From positions 1 to 64,000 of the forward strand of contig CANGHW010000013.1 in the NCBI GenBank assembly GCA_947453695.1: 64,000 bases of DNA, in the 5' to 3' direction. The notes under the pieces were generated by a model. The model worked only from the letters and a program-made list of their open reading frames with translations, made no database searches and was not told the origin of the DNA. Positions within the stretch are counted from its first letter, which is position 1. Every line of letters starts with the position of its first letter. Positions 6,587 to 14,425 of this stretch are shown here, piece by piece. The translations under genes and the position numbers were made by a program. This stretch comes from Opitutia bacterium (GTDB lineage Bacteria > Verrucomicrobiota > Verrucomicrobiia > Opitutales > Opitutaceae).

Positions 6587-8848
6587 TCAGAGGGCGTGTT
6601 CGAACGAGATGTAGGCCAGCGGGCCCTTGAAGTTGGTGTTGCCGCCGGTCGTGTCGTTCTTGCTGTCGAAGTAGCCGACCTTGGCATTGCCGACCCACTT
6701 GTCGGAGAACTTGTGCTTCAGGCCGACGGTGACGGAGGTCTCCCGCACGGTGACACCATAGGGCATCGAGAGCGGGGCGAGGACGGCGTTGCCATTGTCG
6801 GCCCGGTAGGAGTTCACCTGCAGTTGGGCATCCGTGGCTTTGTCGACTACCCAACCGCTGACGAAAGTGATGGTGGAGTAGTTGTTGTCGGAGTTCTGCA
6901 CGATCCGGTTGGTGTCGAAGGCCACGGCGGTCGTGAGACCGGCAGCATTGACGACAGCGGGGGTCACACCGGCCCGTGGATAGGCGGTGCTGATCACGTG
7001 ATAGACCAACGTGCCGGCGACCTGGAAGTAGCATTGGGCGTTCGGATTGTAGTCGATCGTCTCGCTGAGCATGTAGTTCTTTGAGTTAAGCGAATCATAC
7101 GCCGGATAGGTCGGCAGGAAGCCGGTGACCTTCATCCGACCGTGTTGCTGCACGAAACGAGTGGTGGAGCCGAATTGCGCGATCGGCTTGGCAATCGCGG
7201 TGAGCTTGTAGCCATCGTAGGTTGAATCGAGCAGGTAGTAGTCACCGACAATCGTGGCCGGCGTGGTCGCGAAACCGACGGTGTTGTCCTTATGGCCCTT
7301 GCGGAAGAGTTCGCCGCGGAGGGTAAGCATCGGGGAGGTCTTCCAGCTCGCGCCGAGGGTGTAGTTGCCGTGGTCCTCGGAGACATTGTTCGCGGCGGGT
7401 GTGCCGATGACGGCGGTGAGCGGATTGTAGGAGGAGGTGTTTTGCTCCACGCCGCTGAGGTCGCGTTTGCTACCGTTGAAGTAGAGCGCGAGGTCCTTGA
7501 TGCCAGTGTAACGGACCTCGACGACCGGCGTGCGGACATTCTGGTGGATCTTGGCAAACCCGGTGCGGGGTGTGGTCGCAAGGGTGACGGCGGGAGTGCC
7601 GGAGGCCGCGATGACGTTGTAGCCGCTGGAGCCGCGGATGAACTCACTCTGGGCGCGGAACGCGAACTTCATGAAGAGGTTCTTCGTCGGCTTGTAGTCT
7701 AGGGCGATGTTGCCGGTGTAGTCCTTGACGCGGGTGCCGCCGTAGAGTCCGGCGTAGGCATCGGTCGCAACCGGGACCACACCCGTGGCCGTGGGCGTCT
7801 GGGTGACGATTGGGCGGCCGCCGCCGATCGTAGTGTGCACGAGATCGTAGTTGGCGCCGAGCCGCAGCGTGAACTGGTCGCTGAGCACGGTATCGGTCTC
7901 AAAGTTGACGCCGTTGGTCTGCGTCTTCTGCGCGTCGGTCTCGGTGATGGCTTGTTGGTTGTTCCAATTGTTGGCCGGAAGAGCGGCCTTCGCGATATTT
8001 TGCGGTGCGGCCACTTGGCCGGCGGGCACGGTGGCCGACAGACTCGCAACGGCCCATGGGATTACTTCACCGGGATAATTGGTGACGAAGCGGGTGTCGG
8101 AGTTGTTGGTGCGGTCGGCCAGGAGCGTGAGGCGCAGCGAGGTCTTCTTGATCTGGTGCTTCACCGTGGCCTCGACCACTTCGTGGCGCTCGCCGATCTG
8201 CATATAGCTCGGAGCAAACTTGCGGCCGGGATTGATCGGATTGGGTGCGAGGTTGAAGGGCAGACCCGTCAGATCCGTCGTGCCCCAGATGGTGGAGTCC
8301 TTCTGGCCGTTGCGGAGCTCATTGGTGTAGCGGATGACGAACTCGGGCGCATCTTTGAGCGCCAGCTTGGCCTCGACCCAGAACTTCGAGCGGTCGACGT
8401 GGAGATCCTCGTTGGCGAGGGGCATCCACTGCCTGTTCAGCGGGAAGAATCCGCCGACCCCGTCGTAGAAGGTCCGGAAGCGTTTGTAGCCGGCGTCGAT
8501 GGAGCCGACGTTGGTCTTGGTCACATTGAAGTGTCCAAGGTAGTCCTCGCTGCCGACGAGGGCCTTGCCGTCCAGGGTGACGGTGGTGGTTTTGTCGACA
8601 TCCTTGGCGATGTGGAGGTCTTCGATGCCGGCGCCACCATTGGCGTTTTGGCGGGTGCGGTTTTGGAAGGCGGCATCGTTGCCGGACACGGCGGGTGCCT
8701 GACCGCTGATCTTAATGTAGCTCTCGAAGTTCGGGAAGGCGTCGGCTTGGGCTTTATCCGCGGCGCGGAGCGAAATGCCCGAACCGAGGAGACAGGCTCC
8801 GGTGAGGAGCCCGGCACTGCGAATGAAGGGAGAAAACAGTGTTTTCAT
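6587..8848 (-). CDS. MtrB/PioB-family outer-membrane beta-barrel
   Basis: A 753-residue exported protein with a signal peptide (residues 1-30, cleavage near LRAADKAQ). The rest consists of alternating amphipathic strands ended by short turns, e.g. VNVQG-free repeats such as KFAFRAQSEF, LTLRGELFRKG and NAKVGYFDSK, as expected for a large porin, and it ends in an aromatic-containing strand YISFEHAL. The early segment with DGKALVGSEDYLGHF and the Tyr/Arg-rich strands resemble the MtrB/PioB family, which sheathes a periplasmic multiheme cytochrome across the outer membrane. It follows an octaheme cytochrome gene by 21 bases, the arrangement seen in mtrAB/pioAB/mtoAB. The usual N-terminal CxxC of Shewanella MtrB is not seen. 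No cell-surface MtrC-type cytochrome is encoded nearby. Confidence 0.8.
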   Translation of the reverse strand: MKTLFSPFIRSAGLLTGACLLGSGISLRAADKAQADAFPNFESYIKISGQAPAVSGNDAAFQNRTRQNANGGAGIEDLHIAKDVDKTTTVTLDGKALVGSEDYLGHFNVTKTNVGSIDAGYKRFRTFYDGVGGFFPLNRQWMPLANEDLHVDRSKFWVEAKLALKDAPEFVIRYTNELRNGQKDSTIWGTTDLTGLPFNLAPNPINPGRKFAPSYMQIGERHEVVEATVKHQIKKTSLRLTLLADRTNNSDTRFVTNYPGEVIPWAVASLSATVPAGQVAAPQNIAKAALPANNWNNQQAITETDAQKTQTNGVNFETDTVLSDQFTLRLGANYDLVHTTIGGGRPIVTQTPTATGVVPVATDAYAGLYGGTRVKDYTGNIALDYKPTKNLFMKFAFRAQSEFIRGSSGYNVIAASGTPAVTLATTPRTGFAKIHQNVRTPVVEVRYTGIKDLALYFNGSKRDLSGVEQNTSSYNPLTAVIGTPAANNVSEDHGNYTLGASWKTSPMLTLRGELFRKGHKDNTVGFATTPATIVGDYYLLDSTYDGYKLTAIAKPIAQFGSTTRFVQQHGRMKVTGFLPTYPAYDSLNSKNYMLSETIDYNPNAQCYFQVAGTLVYHVISTAYPRAGVTPAVVNAAGLTTAVAFDTNRIVQNSDNNYSTITFVSGWVVDKATDAQLQVNSYRADNGNAVLAPLSMPYGVTVRETSVTVGLKHKFSDKWVGNAKVGYFDSKNDTTGGNTNFKGPLAYISFEHAL

Positions 8849-8869
8849 GGCGGTGGTGTTGGGGCGTGC

Positions 8870-9670
8870 TCAGTTGCGGAAGTGGAAGCTGGCGTTGGAA
8901 CCGTGCGGTTGCTCGTGGCAACCCGCGCTCCAGCAGGTGCCCTGCATCAGGCGGCTGTTGTGATTTTCCGAGGTGTGCCGGATGGCATTGGCATTGATCT
9001 GGCCAGAGGAGCCGGCGTCGGGCGTCTCAAGGTGGCACCGGAGACAGAGGTTGGCGTCGCGGGCGACGAGCATCTTGGCGTTGATGGTGCCGTGCGGGTT
9101 GTGGCAGGCGACGCAGCCTTCGCGCATGGCGCCGTGTTCATAGACGAACGGGCCCTTCTGCTGCGTATGGCACTTGGTGCAGGTGGCGTTCATGCCCTCG
9201 AGGTCGGCACCGGTGCCGGCGATGGCGTTGCCCTTGTGCACTTCGTGACAGTCCGAGCAGCTCATCTTGCCGTTCAGCACCTGGTGACTGTTGGGCAGAC
9301 TAAACTGCGCCCGCTTGTCCAAGTGACATTGGAAGCAAGTCTCGGGGGACTTCTTGGGATTGATGATGGTGCCGCGGCTGCCGCCGGCGGCGACGTGGAT
9401 GCTGCCGGGACCGTGACACGCTTCGCAACCCGTGTCACCCAACTTGGGATCGGCGATGGCGAGGCGGGCATGGCTGGCGGAGTCGAAGTGACCGGTCTGG
9501 TCTTCGTGGCATTGGGTGCACTCCTTGGTGCCGACAAAGGTCGCGCCGGCGATCTGCGGCGGTGCGAGCAGGGTGCGATTGACCGCCACACAGCCGATCA
9601 GCACGGCGCCCCACAGGGCGGTGCCGCCGACAATGAGCGCGGTTTTATTCCTACGGATGAATGAGATCAT
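8870..9670 (-). CDS. Octaheme c-type cytochrome, MtrA/DmsE-like
   Basis: A 266-residue protein with an N-terminal signal or anchor helix (about 9-30) and eight heme sites: seven CxxCH with first Cys at 51, 82, 112, 138, 164, 186 and 209, and one C-x4-CH at C246-C251-H252 (CWSAGCH). Additional His residues in HxxH spacing (e.g. ARLAIAD upstream His, EVHKG, NPHG) can serve as distal ligands. Paired motifs of this kind and the adjacent MtrB-like barrel identify it as the periplasmic electron carrier of a porin-cytochrome conduit. Family members commonly carry ten hemes, so this is a shorter form. The ATG at 9670 gives MISFIRRNK before the hydrophobic helix. Divergent from the cytochrome/NrfD operon at 10028. 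Confidence 0.9.
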   Translation of the reverse strand: MISFIRRNKTALIVGGTALWGAVLIGCVAVNRTLLAPPQIAGATFVGTKECTQCHEDQTGHFDSASHARLAIADPKLGDTGCEACHGPGSIHVAAGGSRGTIINPKKSPETCFQCHLDKRAQFSLPNSHQVLNGKMSCSDCHEVHKGNAIAGTGADLEGMNATCTKCHTQQKGPFVYEHGAMREGCVACHNPHGTINAKMLVARDANLCLRCHLETPDAGSSGQINANAIRHTSENHNSRLMQGTCWSAGCHEQPHGSNASFHFRN

Positions 9671-10027
9671 GGTGAGGGCAGGTTGCGGTTGGCTGTGACG
9701 GAGGGTTTTGAGAGTAACGGATTCTTCCTCAGCGTTGAGATAGTGACAGACTATCGGCGCGAGCGCTGCGCATGCCTTGTCAACCAATGCGCGGTCGTTG
9801 CTTTTTATGCGTAGGAGGTGCGCACCTCTCAGAGGAGAAATCGCCCCACCCGAATAATTTCCGGTCACCGCGCGCGCTGCGCAGATTTTAATAACACAGC
9901 AACGGATGCGGTGTGCTGGCCAAAATGCGCGGAGCACCTGAACGGCGTTTCGCCGATAGTGGGATCCAAGCGCAATCGCCCCTCCGCAGTTCTTGTTGCG
10001 CCAATCCCTCCTCAAACACCGCAAAAA
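9671..10027. promoter_or_regulatory. Divergent promoter region of the electron-transfer clusters
   Basis: 357 bases separate the start codons of the octaheme cytochrome (minus) and monoheme cytochrome (plus), so both operons must be controlled from here. No coding frame in it resembles a protein. It is locally richer in A/T near 9695-9760 and 9800-9850 than the genes around it, and contains a perfect palindrome at 9815-9828. I cannot place -35/-10 boxes with confidence. Confidence 0.6.
9815..9828. promoter_or_regulatory. 14-base perfect palindrome, candidate operator
   Basis: GAGGTGCGCACCTC is a perfect dyad between the divergent electron-transfer operons. Nothing else in this gap is so symmetric. 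It could bind a dimeric regulator, but a single occurrence gives no proof. Confidence 0.35.
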
Positions 10028-10357
10028 ATGAAACACTCGCTTCGCATCCTCGCCCTCGCTCTTGCCTGTGGCTCTCTCTCCGCCCTCGCCGCCGATGGTC
10101 CCGCTAACTGGGAGCAACACTGCGCCAAATGTCACGGCCCCGACGGCAAAGGCGAAACCAAGATGGGCAAGAAACTCGGCATCGCCGACCTCAGCGACGC
10201 CAAGGTCCAGGCCAAGTTCGCCGACGCCGACGTCATCAAATCCGTCAAAGAGGGTATTAAAGACAAGGAGGGCAAACTCGCCATGAAGCCCATCGAGGGT
10301 CTCACCGACGACGAGATCAAGGCCCTCATCCCCGTCGTGCGCGCGCTCAAGAAGTAA
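10028..10357 (+). CDS. Monoheme cytochrome c (class I)
   Basis: A 109-residue exported cytochrome. Signal peptide of about 22 residues (LALALACGSLSALAAD), heme site C32-A-K-C35-H36, and M86 in KLAMKPIEGL as the likely axial ligand; the terminal helix is LTDDEIKALIPVVRALKK. It is a soluble periplasmic electron shuttle. It is the first gene of a five-gene plus-strand operon and is divergent from the MtrA-like cytochrome. In this setting it could carry electrons between the inner-membrane module downstream and the outer-membrane conduit. The ATG at 10028 is the one that gives a signal peptide; an in-frame upstream extension does not. Confidence 0.93.
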   Translation: MKHSLRILALALACGSLSALAADGPANWEQHCAKCHGPDGKGETKMGKKLGIADLSDAKVQAKFADADVIKSVKEGIKDKEGKLAMKPIEGLTDDEIKALIPVVRALKK

Positions 10358-10388
10358 CCCTCCACCCGGCGACCGCGCCACCGCCCCC

Positions 10389-11060
10389 ATGGACCAACGC
10401 CCCAATCCCGATCCCGGCAGCAAGCTGCCCCGCACCAATCTCCTCCTCGGTGGCCTGACGATCGGCTTCGTCGCGCTCGCGGCGCTGTTCGCGAAGGACC
10501 CATGGGGGCATGTGGCGCCGCCACAGAATATTCCCCTCGTCGATGCCAAGTTCCTCGAGACGACGCCGTGGCGTCGGACTTACACGGACATGGTCAAGGC
10601 CAAGGAGGACATGTCCGACTACGATTGCTACGGCTGCCATGAGAAGAACAAGCCGCCACCCATCCGCTACGACGCCAAGGGGAAGATCGTCATCCCCAAG
10701 GAGCACTCCAATATCGTCATGGGCCACGGCTCCCACGACCGCAACGACCTGTGCTACAACTGCCACAATGAGCAGAATCTCGTCACTCTTCAGGTCCGCG
10801 ACGGCCGGGAGCTGAAGTTCGACAACATTCCGCCCCTCTGCGGTTCCTGCCACGGCCCGACCTACCGCGACTGGGAAAACGGCGCGCACGGCCGCACCAG
10901 TGGCAATTGGGACTTCAGCAAGGGCGAATCCACCCGCCTGAGCTGCGCCAATTGCCACAATCCCCACGCCCCGCGCATCCCGACGCGCGAACCCGCCCCG
11001 GGCCCGCATCCGATGCGCTCCGCGGAGAAAACTTCGGCCCTCACTCCGACCCACCACTGA
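10389..11060 (+). CDS. Membrane-anchored tetraheme c-type cytochrome
   Basis: A 223-residue protein with a single N-terminal membrane helix (about 17-36, LLLGGLTIGFVALAALF) that is probably not cleaved, and four CxxCH sites with first Cys at 80, 122, 151 and 186 (CYGCH, CYNCH, CGSCH, CANCH). Extra His residues (e.g. MGHGSH, GAHGRTS) may be distal ligands, which would fit a bis-His NrfB/NapC-like low-potential chain. It lies 31 bases after the monoheme gene and one base before the iron-sulfur gene. With the NrfC-like and NrfD-like proteins it would form an inner-membrane quinol:cytochrome module. I do not match it to a named family. Confidence 0.88.
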   Translation: MDQRPNPDPGSKLPRTNLLLGGLTIGFVALAALFAKDPWGHVAPPQNIPLVDAKFLETTPWRRTYTDMVKAKEDMSDYDCYGCHEKNKPPPIRYDAKGKIVIPKEHSNIVMGHGSHDRNDLCYNCHNEQNLVTLQVRDGRELKFDNIPPLCGSCHGPTYRDWENGAHGRTSGNWDFSKGESTRLSCANCHNPHAPRIPTREPAPGPHPMRSAEKTSALTPTHH

Positions 11061-11061
11061 C

Positions 11062-12006
11062 ATGTCCCCCTCTCCTCTCCCACCAGACAAGACGTCCGAC
11101 GCCGCGATGTCGCGCCGCAGCTTCCTGCGCGGCACGGCTGCCGTCGGCGGTCTCACCGCTCTCGCTGCGAGCCTCGCTCCGCTGCGCGAGCTTTCCGATT
11201 TCACCAACACCGAGCAGTTCCTCCAAAAATACTACAAGGAACTCACCCCCGATGACATGGCCAAGGTCATCAAGCGCATCGAGGGCGACGTCGAAAAACA
11301 ATACGGCGTGCGCCCGCACGTCCGCGACCTCAAGCCCATGGACGGCGTCGAGTTCGTCTACTGCCTCAATCTCACGCGTTGCATCGGTTGCCGCAAATGC
11401 GTCCACGCCTGCGTCAACGAGAACAACCAGTCGCGCAGCCCGGAGATCCAATACATCCGCGTCCTCCGCCTGCCGCACGGTTCCCTCGACATCGAGAAGG
11501 CCGAGCACAACTACGATTCAAAGCAGGTCCCGGAAAAAGGCTTCTTCTACATGCCAGTGCAGTGCCAACAGTGCAAAAATCCTCCCTGCGTGAAGGTTTG
11601 CCCCGTGCACGCCACCTGGCAGGAGACCGACGGTATTACGGTGATCGACTACGACTGGTGCATCGGCTGCCGCTACTGCGAGGCGGCCTGCCCCTACTGG
11701 GCGCGCCGGTTTAATTTCACCAAGCCCTCGATCCCGAAGGAACGCCTGAACACCAACATGGCCTACCTCGGCAACCGCCCGCGCAAGCAGGGCGTGATGG
11801 AAAAGTGCCACTTCTGCATCCAGCGCACCCGCGCCGGCAAATACCCCGCGTGCCTCGAAGTCTGCCCCGTCGGCGCCCGCAAGTTCGGCAACATTCTCGA
11901 TCCCAACAGCGAGGTTTCCTACATCCTCCGGGAGAAGCGCGTGTTCATTCAGCTGAAAGAGGAAATGGGGACGTCACCACGGTTCTTTTACTACTTCGAC
12001 AAATGA
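11062..12006 (+). CDS. Tat-exported 4x[4Fe-4S] ferredoxin subunit (NrfC/DmsB-like)
   Basis: A 314-residue electron-transfer subunit. A twin-arginine signal SRRSFLRGTAAVGG (residues 17-30) directs it to the periplasm folded. Four Cys clusters follow: C107-C110-C113-C117, C168-C171-C176-C180, C200-C203-C206-C210 and C249-C252-C264-C268. This is the NrfC/HybA/PsrB pattern that binds four [4Fe-4S] clusters. Such proteins dock on an NrfD/PsrC membrane subunit, and that gene follows with a four-base overlap (ATGA). No molybdopterin catalytic subunit is encoded here, so electrons probably pass to the cytochromes of the same operon rather than to a Mo enzyme. Confidence 0.95.
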   Translation: MSPSPLPPDKTSDAAMSRRSFLRGTAAVGGLTALAASLAPLRELSDFTNTEQFLQKYYKELTPDDMAKVIKRIEGDVEKQYGVRPHVRDLKPMDGVEFVYCLNLTRCIGCRKCVHACVNENNQSRSPEIQYIRVLRLPHGSLDIEKAEHNYDSKQVPEKGFFYMPVQCQQCKNPPCVKVCPVHATWQETDGITVIDYDWCIGCRYCEAACPYWARRFNFTKPSIPKERLNTNMAYLGNRPRKQGVMEKCHFCIQRTRAGKYPACLEVCPVGARKFGNILDPNSEVSYILREKRVFIQLKEEMGTSPRFFYYFDK

Positions 12007-13748
12007 TCTCCGCGACCCGCAACTACCTCCGCTTCCTCGTTCGCTGCGCCCGCATCGCGTTCGTCGGCGACTGGCGCTACTACGCCTGGATGGGCGTCCT
12101 CACGCTCTTCGTGCTCCTCGGGCTCAACGCCTACTGCAAACAGCTCGTCCACGGCCTAATCACGACCGGCATGAGCGATGAAGTCTCCTGGGGCGTCTAC
12201 ATCGCCAACTTCACGTTCCTCGTCGGCGTCGCCGCCGCGGCTGTGATGATGGTCATCCCCGTCTATATCTACAACAACGAGGAGATGCATGATCTAGTGA
12301 TCTTCGGCGAACTACTCGCCGTCGCCGCGATCTTCATGTGCCTCGCGTTCGTGACCGTCGACCTCGGGCGACCGGACCGCTTCTGGCACCTCATCCCCGG
12401 GATAGGACAGTTCAACTTCCCAGCCTCGATGCTGAGCTGGGACGTCCTCGTGCTCAACGGCTACCTCGCCCTCAATGTCTGGATCTGCGGCTATCTCCTC
12501 TACAGCCGCTACCAAGGCAAGAAGCCCTCGAAGTGGTTCTATATTCCGTTCGTGTTCATCGCGATCGTGTGGGCCGTCTCGATCCACACCGTCACCGCGT
12601 TCCTCTACGTCGGCCTCGGCGGCCGCCCGTTCTGGAATTCCGCCATCGTCGGCCCCCGTTTCCTCGCCTCCGCCTTCGCCGCTGGTCCGTCGCTCATCAT
12701 CCTAGCGCTGCAGGTCATCCGCCGCGTCACCGCCTCCACGTCCGCGGAAGAGGCCGTGGCCCTCAGGGCCGCGTCGACCGTGCATCCCAGCGGACGTCCC
12801 GCCACGCTCGATGATCTCGATCTTCTCTCGTGCCACCTTCCTGAGCTCGCCGGCCTCACGCCGGCGGAGCGCGCTCTGTGCATTGAGGGCGCGACGGTAT
12901 TCGACGTCGCCGCCGGCGATGTCCTTCTTAAACAGGGCGAGCGCGACGTCCACGCTTTCTTCGTGCTCAACGGCCGTGTGGTTGTGAAACGTGAGGAAAG
13001 CGGCCGCTTCCGCGTCACCCGCAGCGTCGTCCCGGGCGGCCAGTTCGGCGAAGTCTCCGCCCTCAACAACACGCCCCGCATGGCCACGGCCATCGCCGAG
13101 GAGCCCACGCGCGTCATGTGCCTGCCGGCCGCTGCGCTGCGCGCCATGATGAAGAACCGCAAGGTCGAGGCCATCATCCGCTCGCACATGAGCGAGCGCC
13201 TCATGATCACCGACCACGCACTGCTCACCCTGCGCAGCATCGTGCAGGTTTCGATGATCATCAACGTGTTCCTCCTCGCGAACGAGGTCTTCAAGGAATT
13301 CTACTCCGGCAACCTCCACGTCGCCTCCTCGAAGTATCTCTTCCTCGGCCTGCACGGACACCACGCCCTCGTGCCGTGGATCTGGACCGCCGTCGGCCTC
13401 AACGTTGTCGGCATGATTCTCCTCATTCTGCCGATCAGCCGCAGTCTCAAGTGGCTCGATCTCGCCTGCGTGCTCTGCATCGTCGGTATCTGGATCGAGA
13501 AGGGCATGGGCCTCGTCATCCCCGGCTTCATCCCCACTCCGCTCGGCGCCATCGTCGAATACAGCCCGTCGCTCAACGAGACGCTCGTTTGCATCGGCAT
13601 CTGGGCCTTCGGCCTCCTCTGTTACACGATCTTTCTCCGCATGGCCGTCCCGATCCTCCAGGGCCGCATGTCCAAGGCCAACGAGGGCAAGAACGAGCTC
13701 GCCGAGGAAACGCCCACCCTCCCCAACGTCGCCCCTGCCACCCACTGA
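12003..13748 (+). CDS. NrfD/PsrC-type membrane subunit with inserted cyclic-nucleotide-binding domain
   Basis: A 581-residue polytopic protein. Residues 28-240 hold about six membrane helices with NrfD-family features (SWGVYIANFTFLVG, VDLGRPDRFWHL, FLASAFAAGPSLIILALQVI). Residues about 245-400 are soluble and contain a CAP_ED-like fold (285-385): VAAGDVLLKQGERD, FFVLNGRVVV, then GGQFGEVSALNN with a conserved Glu at about 350 and Arg 359 in TPRMATA, the positions that bind the cyclic nucleotide in CRP. NrfD helices resume at about 405-428 (LRSIVQVSMIINVFLLANEV) and continue to 548 (LHGHHALVPWIWT). NrfD subunits exchange electrons between quinones and the iron-sulfur partner. Start overlaps the Fe-S stop. 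The insertion sits cleanly between two helices and the frame is uninterrupted. If six helices precede it and the N-terminus is inside, the domain faces the cytoplasm. Confidence 0.92.
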   Translation: MISATRNYLRFLVRCARIAFVGDWRYYAWMGVLTLFVLLGLNAYCKQLVHGLITTGMSDEVSWGVYIANFTFLVGVAAAAVMMVIPVYIYNNEEMHDLVIFGELLAVAAIFMCLAFVTVDLGRPDRFWHLIPGIGQFNFPASMLSWDVLVLNGYLALNVWICGYLLYSRYQGKKPSKWFYIPFVFIAIVWAVSIHTVTAFLYVGLGGRPFWNSAIVGPRFLASAFAAGPSLIILALQVIRRVTASTSAEEAVALRAASTVHPSGRPATLDDLDLLSCHLPELAGLTPAERALCIEGATVFDVAAGDVLLKQGERDVHAFFVLNGRVVVKREESGRFRVTRSVVPGGQFGEVSALNNTPRMATAIAEEPTRVMCLPAAALRAMMKNRKVEAIIRSHMSERLMITDHALLTLRSIVQVSMIINVFLLANEVFKEFYSGNLHVASSKYLFLGLHGHHALVPWIWTAVGLNVVGMILLILPISRSLKWLDLACVLCIVGIWIEKGMGLVIPGFIPTPLGAIVEYSPSLNETLVCIGIWAFGLLCYTIFLRMAVPILQGRMSKANEGKNELAEETPTLPNVAPATH

Positions 13749-13759
13749 TCCCACCCACC

Positions 13760-14311
13760 ATGGCTCAACAACTCACCGCCGAAGACGCCCGCCAGTCCCT
13801 CACCGGCCACGTCGAACAAAAAGGCATCGAAGTCTTCAGCAAATACGGCCCCGTCCTCGATTGGGACCAACTCCAACTCCTCCTCGCCGACCGCGCTCAC
13901 GTGCGCTATCCGGTCGAGCTCGCATTCGACGCCACGCCGTTCCAACCGGGCGAATTCGCCTACCCGGCCCAGAAAGGCTCCGCACCCGAGGAGGGTTTCA
14001 CAATGTTCGTTCATCCGAGCTTCGAAAACCAACCCGACCGCGCCGTCGCTGCCGTGCTCTACCAGCTCGTCGTGGTCAATTACGGCGATTTCGCCGGGGC
14101 AGACGAGGCCGAGACCTTCGGCGCCGCCAGCCTCGGCCTCACGCGCGACGAATACTACGCCCAGCTATGCGCCATGGCCGATGAAGTCGGCGGCCCTGTG
14201 GAATACGTCGACGCCGCTCGCGAACACGCCGAGCCCGCGCTCGCTGGCTTCGGTAACGAGAGCGGAGGCTGCAGTTGCGGCGGTGGTGGTGGCGGGTGCC
14301 ACGGCCACTGA
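13760..14311 (+). CDS. Uncharacterised protein with Cys/Gly/His C-terminal tail
   Basis: A 183-residue soluble protein that I do not recognise. No signal peptide. The body is mixed alpha/beta (GPVLDWDQLQLLLADRAHVR, VELAFDATPFQPGEF, FTMFVHPSF). It ends in GGCSCGGGGGGCHGH, three Cys and two His in a glycine stretch that could bind a metal or tether a cofactor. It is the last gene of the cytochrome/NrfD operon, 11 bases after the NrfD stop, and is followed by a strong terminator. Assembly or metal delivery for the cytochrome/Fe-S module is a guess from position. The ATG at 13760 follows the NrfD stop; earlier in-frame codons lie inside NrfD. Confidence 0.85.
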   Translation: MAQQLTAEDARQSLTGHVEQKGIEVFSKYGPVLDWDQLQLLLADRAHVRYPVELAFDATPFQPGEFAYPAQKGSAPEEGFTMFVHPSFENQPDRAVAAVLYQLVVVNYGDFAGADEAETFGAASLGLTRDEYYAQLCAMADEVGGPVEYVDAAREHAEPALAGFGNESGGCSCGGGGGGCHGH

Positions 14312-14348
14312 GCGGCGCCCGATCAAACCGTTCTATCCTCATTACCTG

Positions 14349-14376
14349 ACGCGGGGCCAACCAGCCCCGCGTTTTT
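14349..14376 (+). terminator. Rho-independent terminator of the cytochrome/NrfD operon
   Basis: Perfect stem CGCGGGGC (14350-14357) / GCCCCGCG (14364-14371), loop CAACCA, then five T. It marks the end of the five-gene operon that begins at 10028. Confidence 0.9.
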
Positions 14377-14425
14377 CGTGCCGCTCATCGGGCCTTAGGC
14401 GCAACGGGCGTTTTCTACGCCTAGG

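Noticed and set aside
7835-9664. A 609-codon plus-strand frame opposite the MtrB- and MtrA-like genes
   Set aside because: Antisense to two genes with signal peptides and heme motifs; it has no credible start site or domain.
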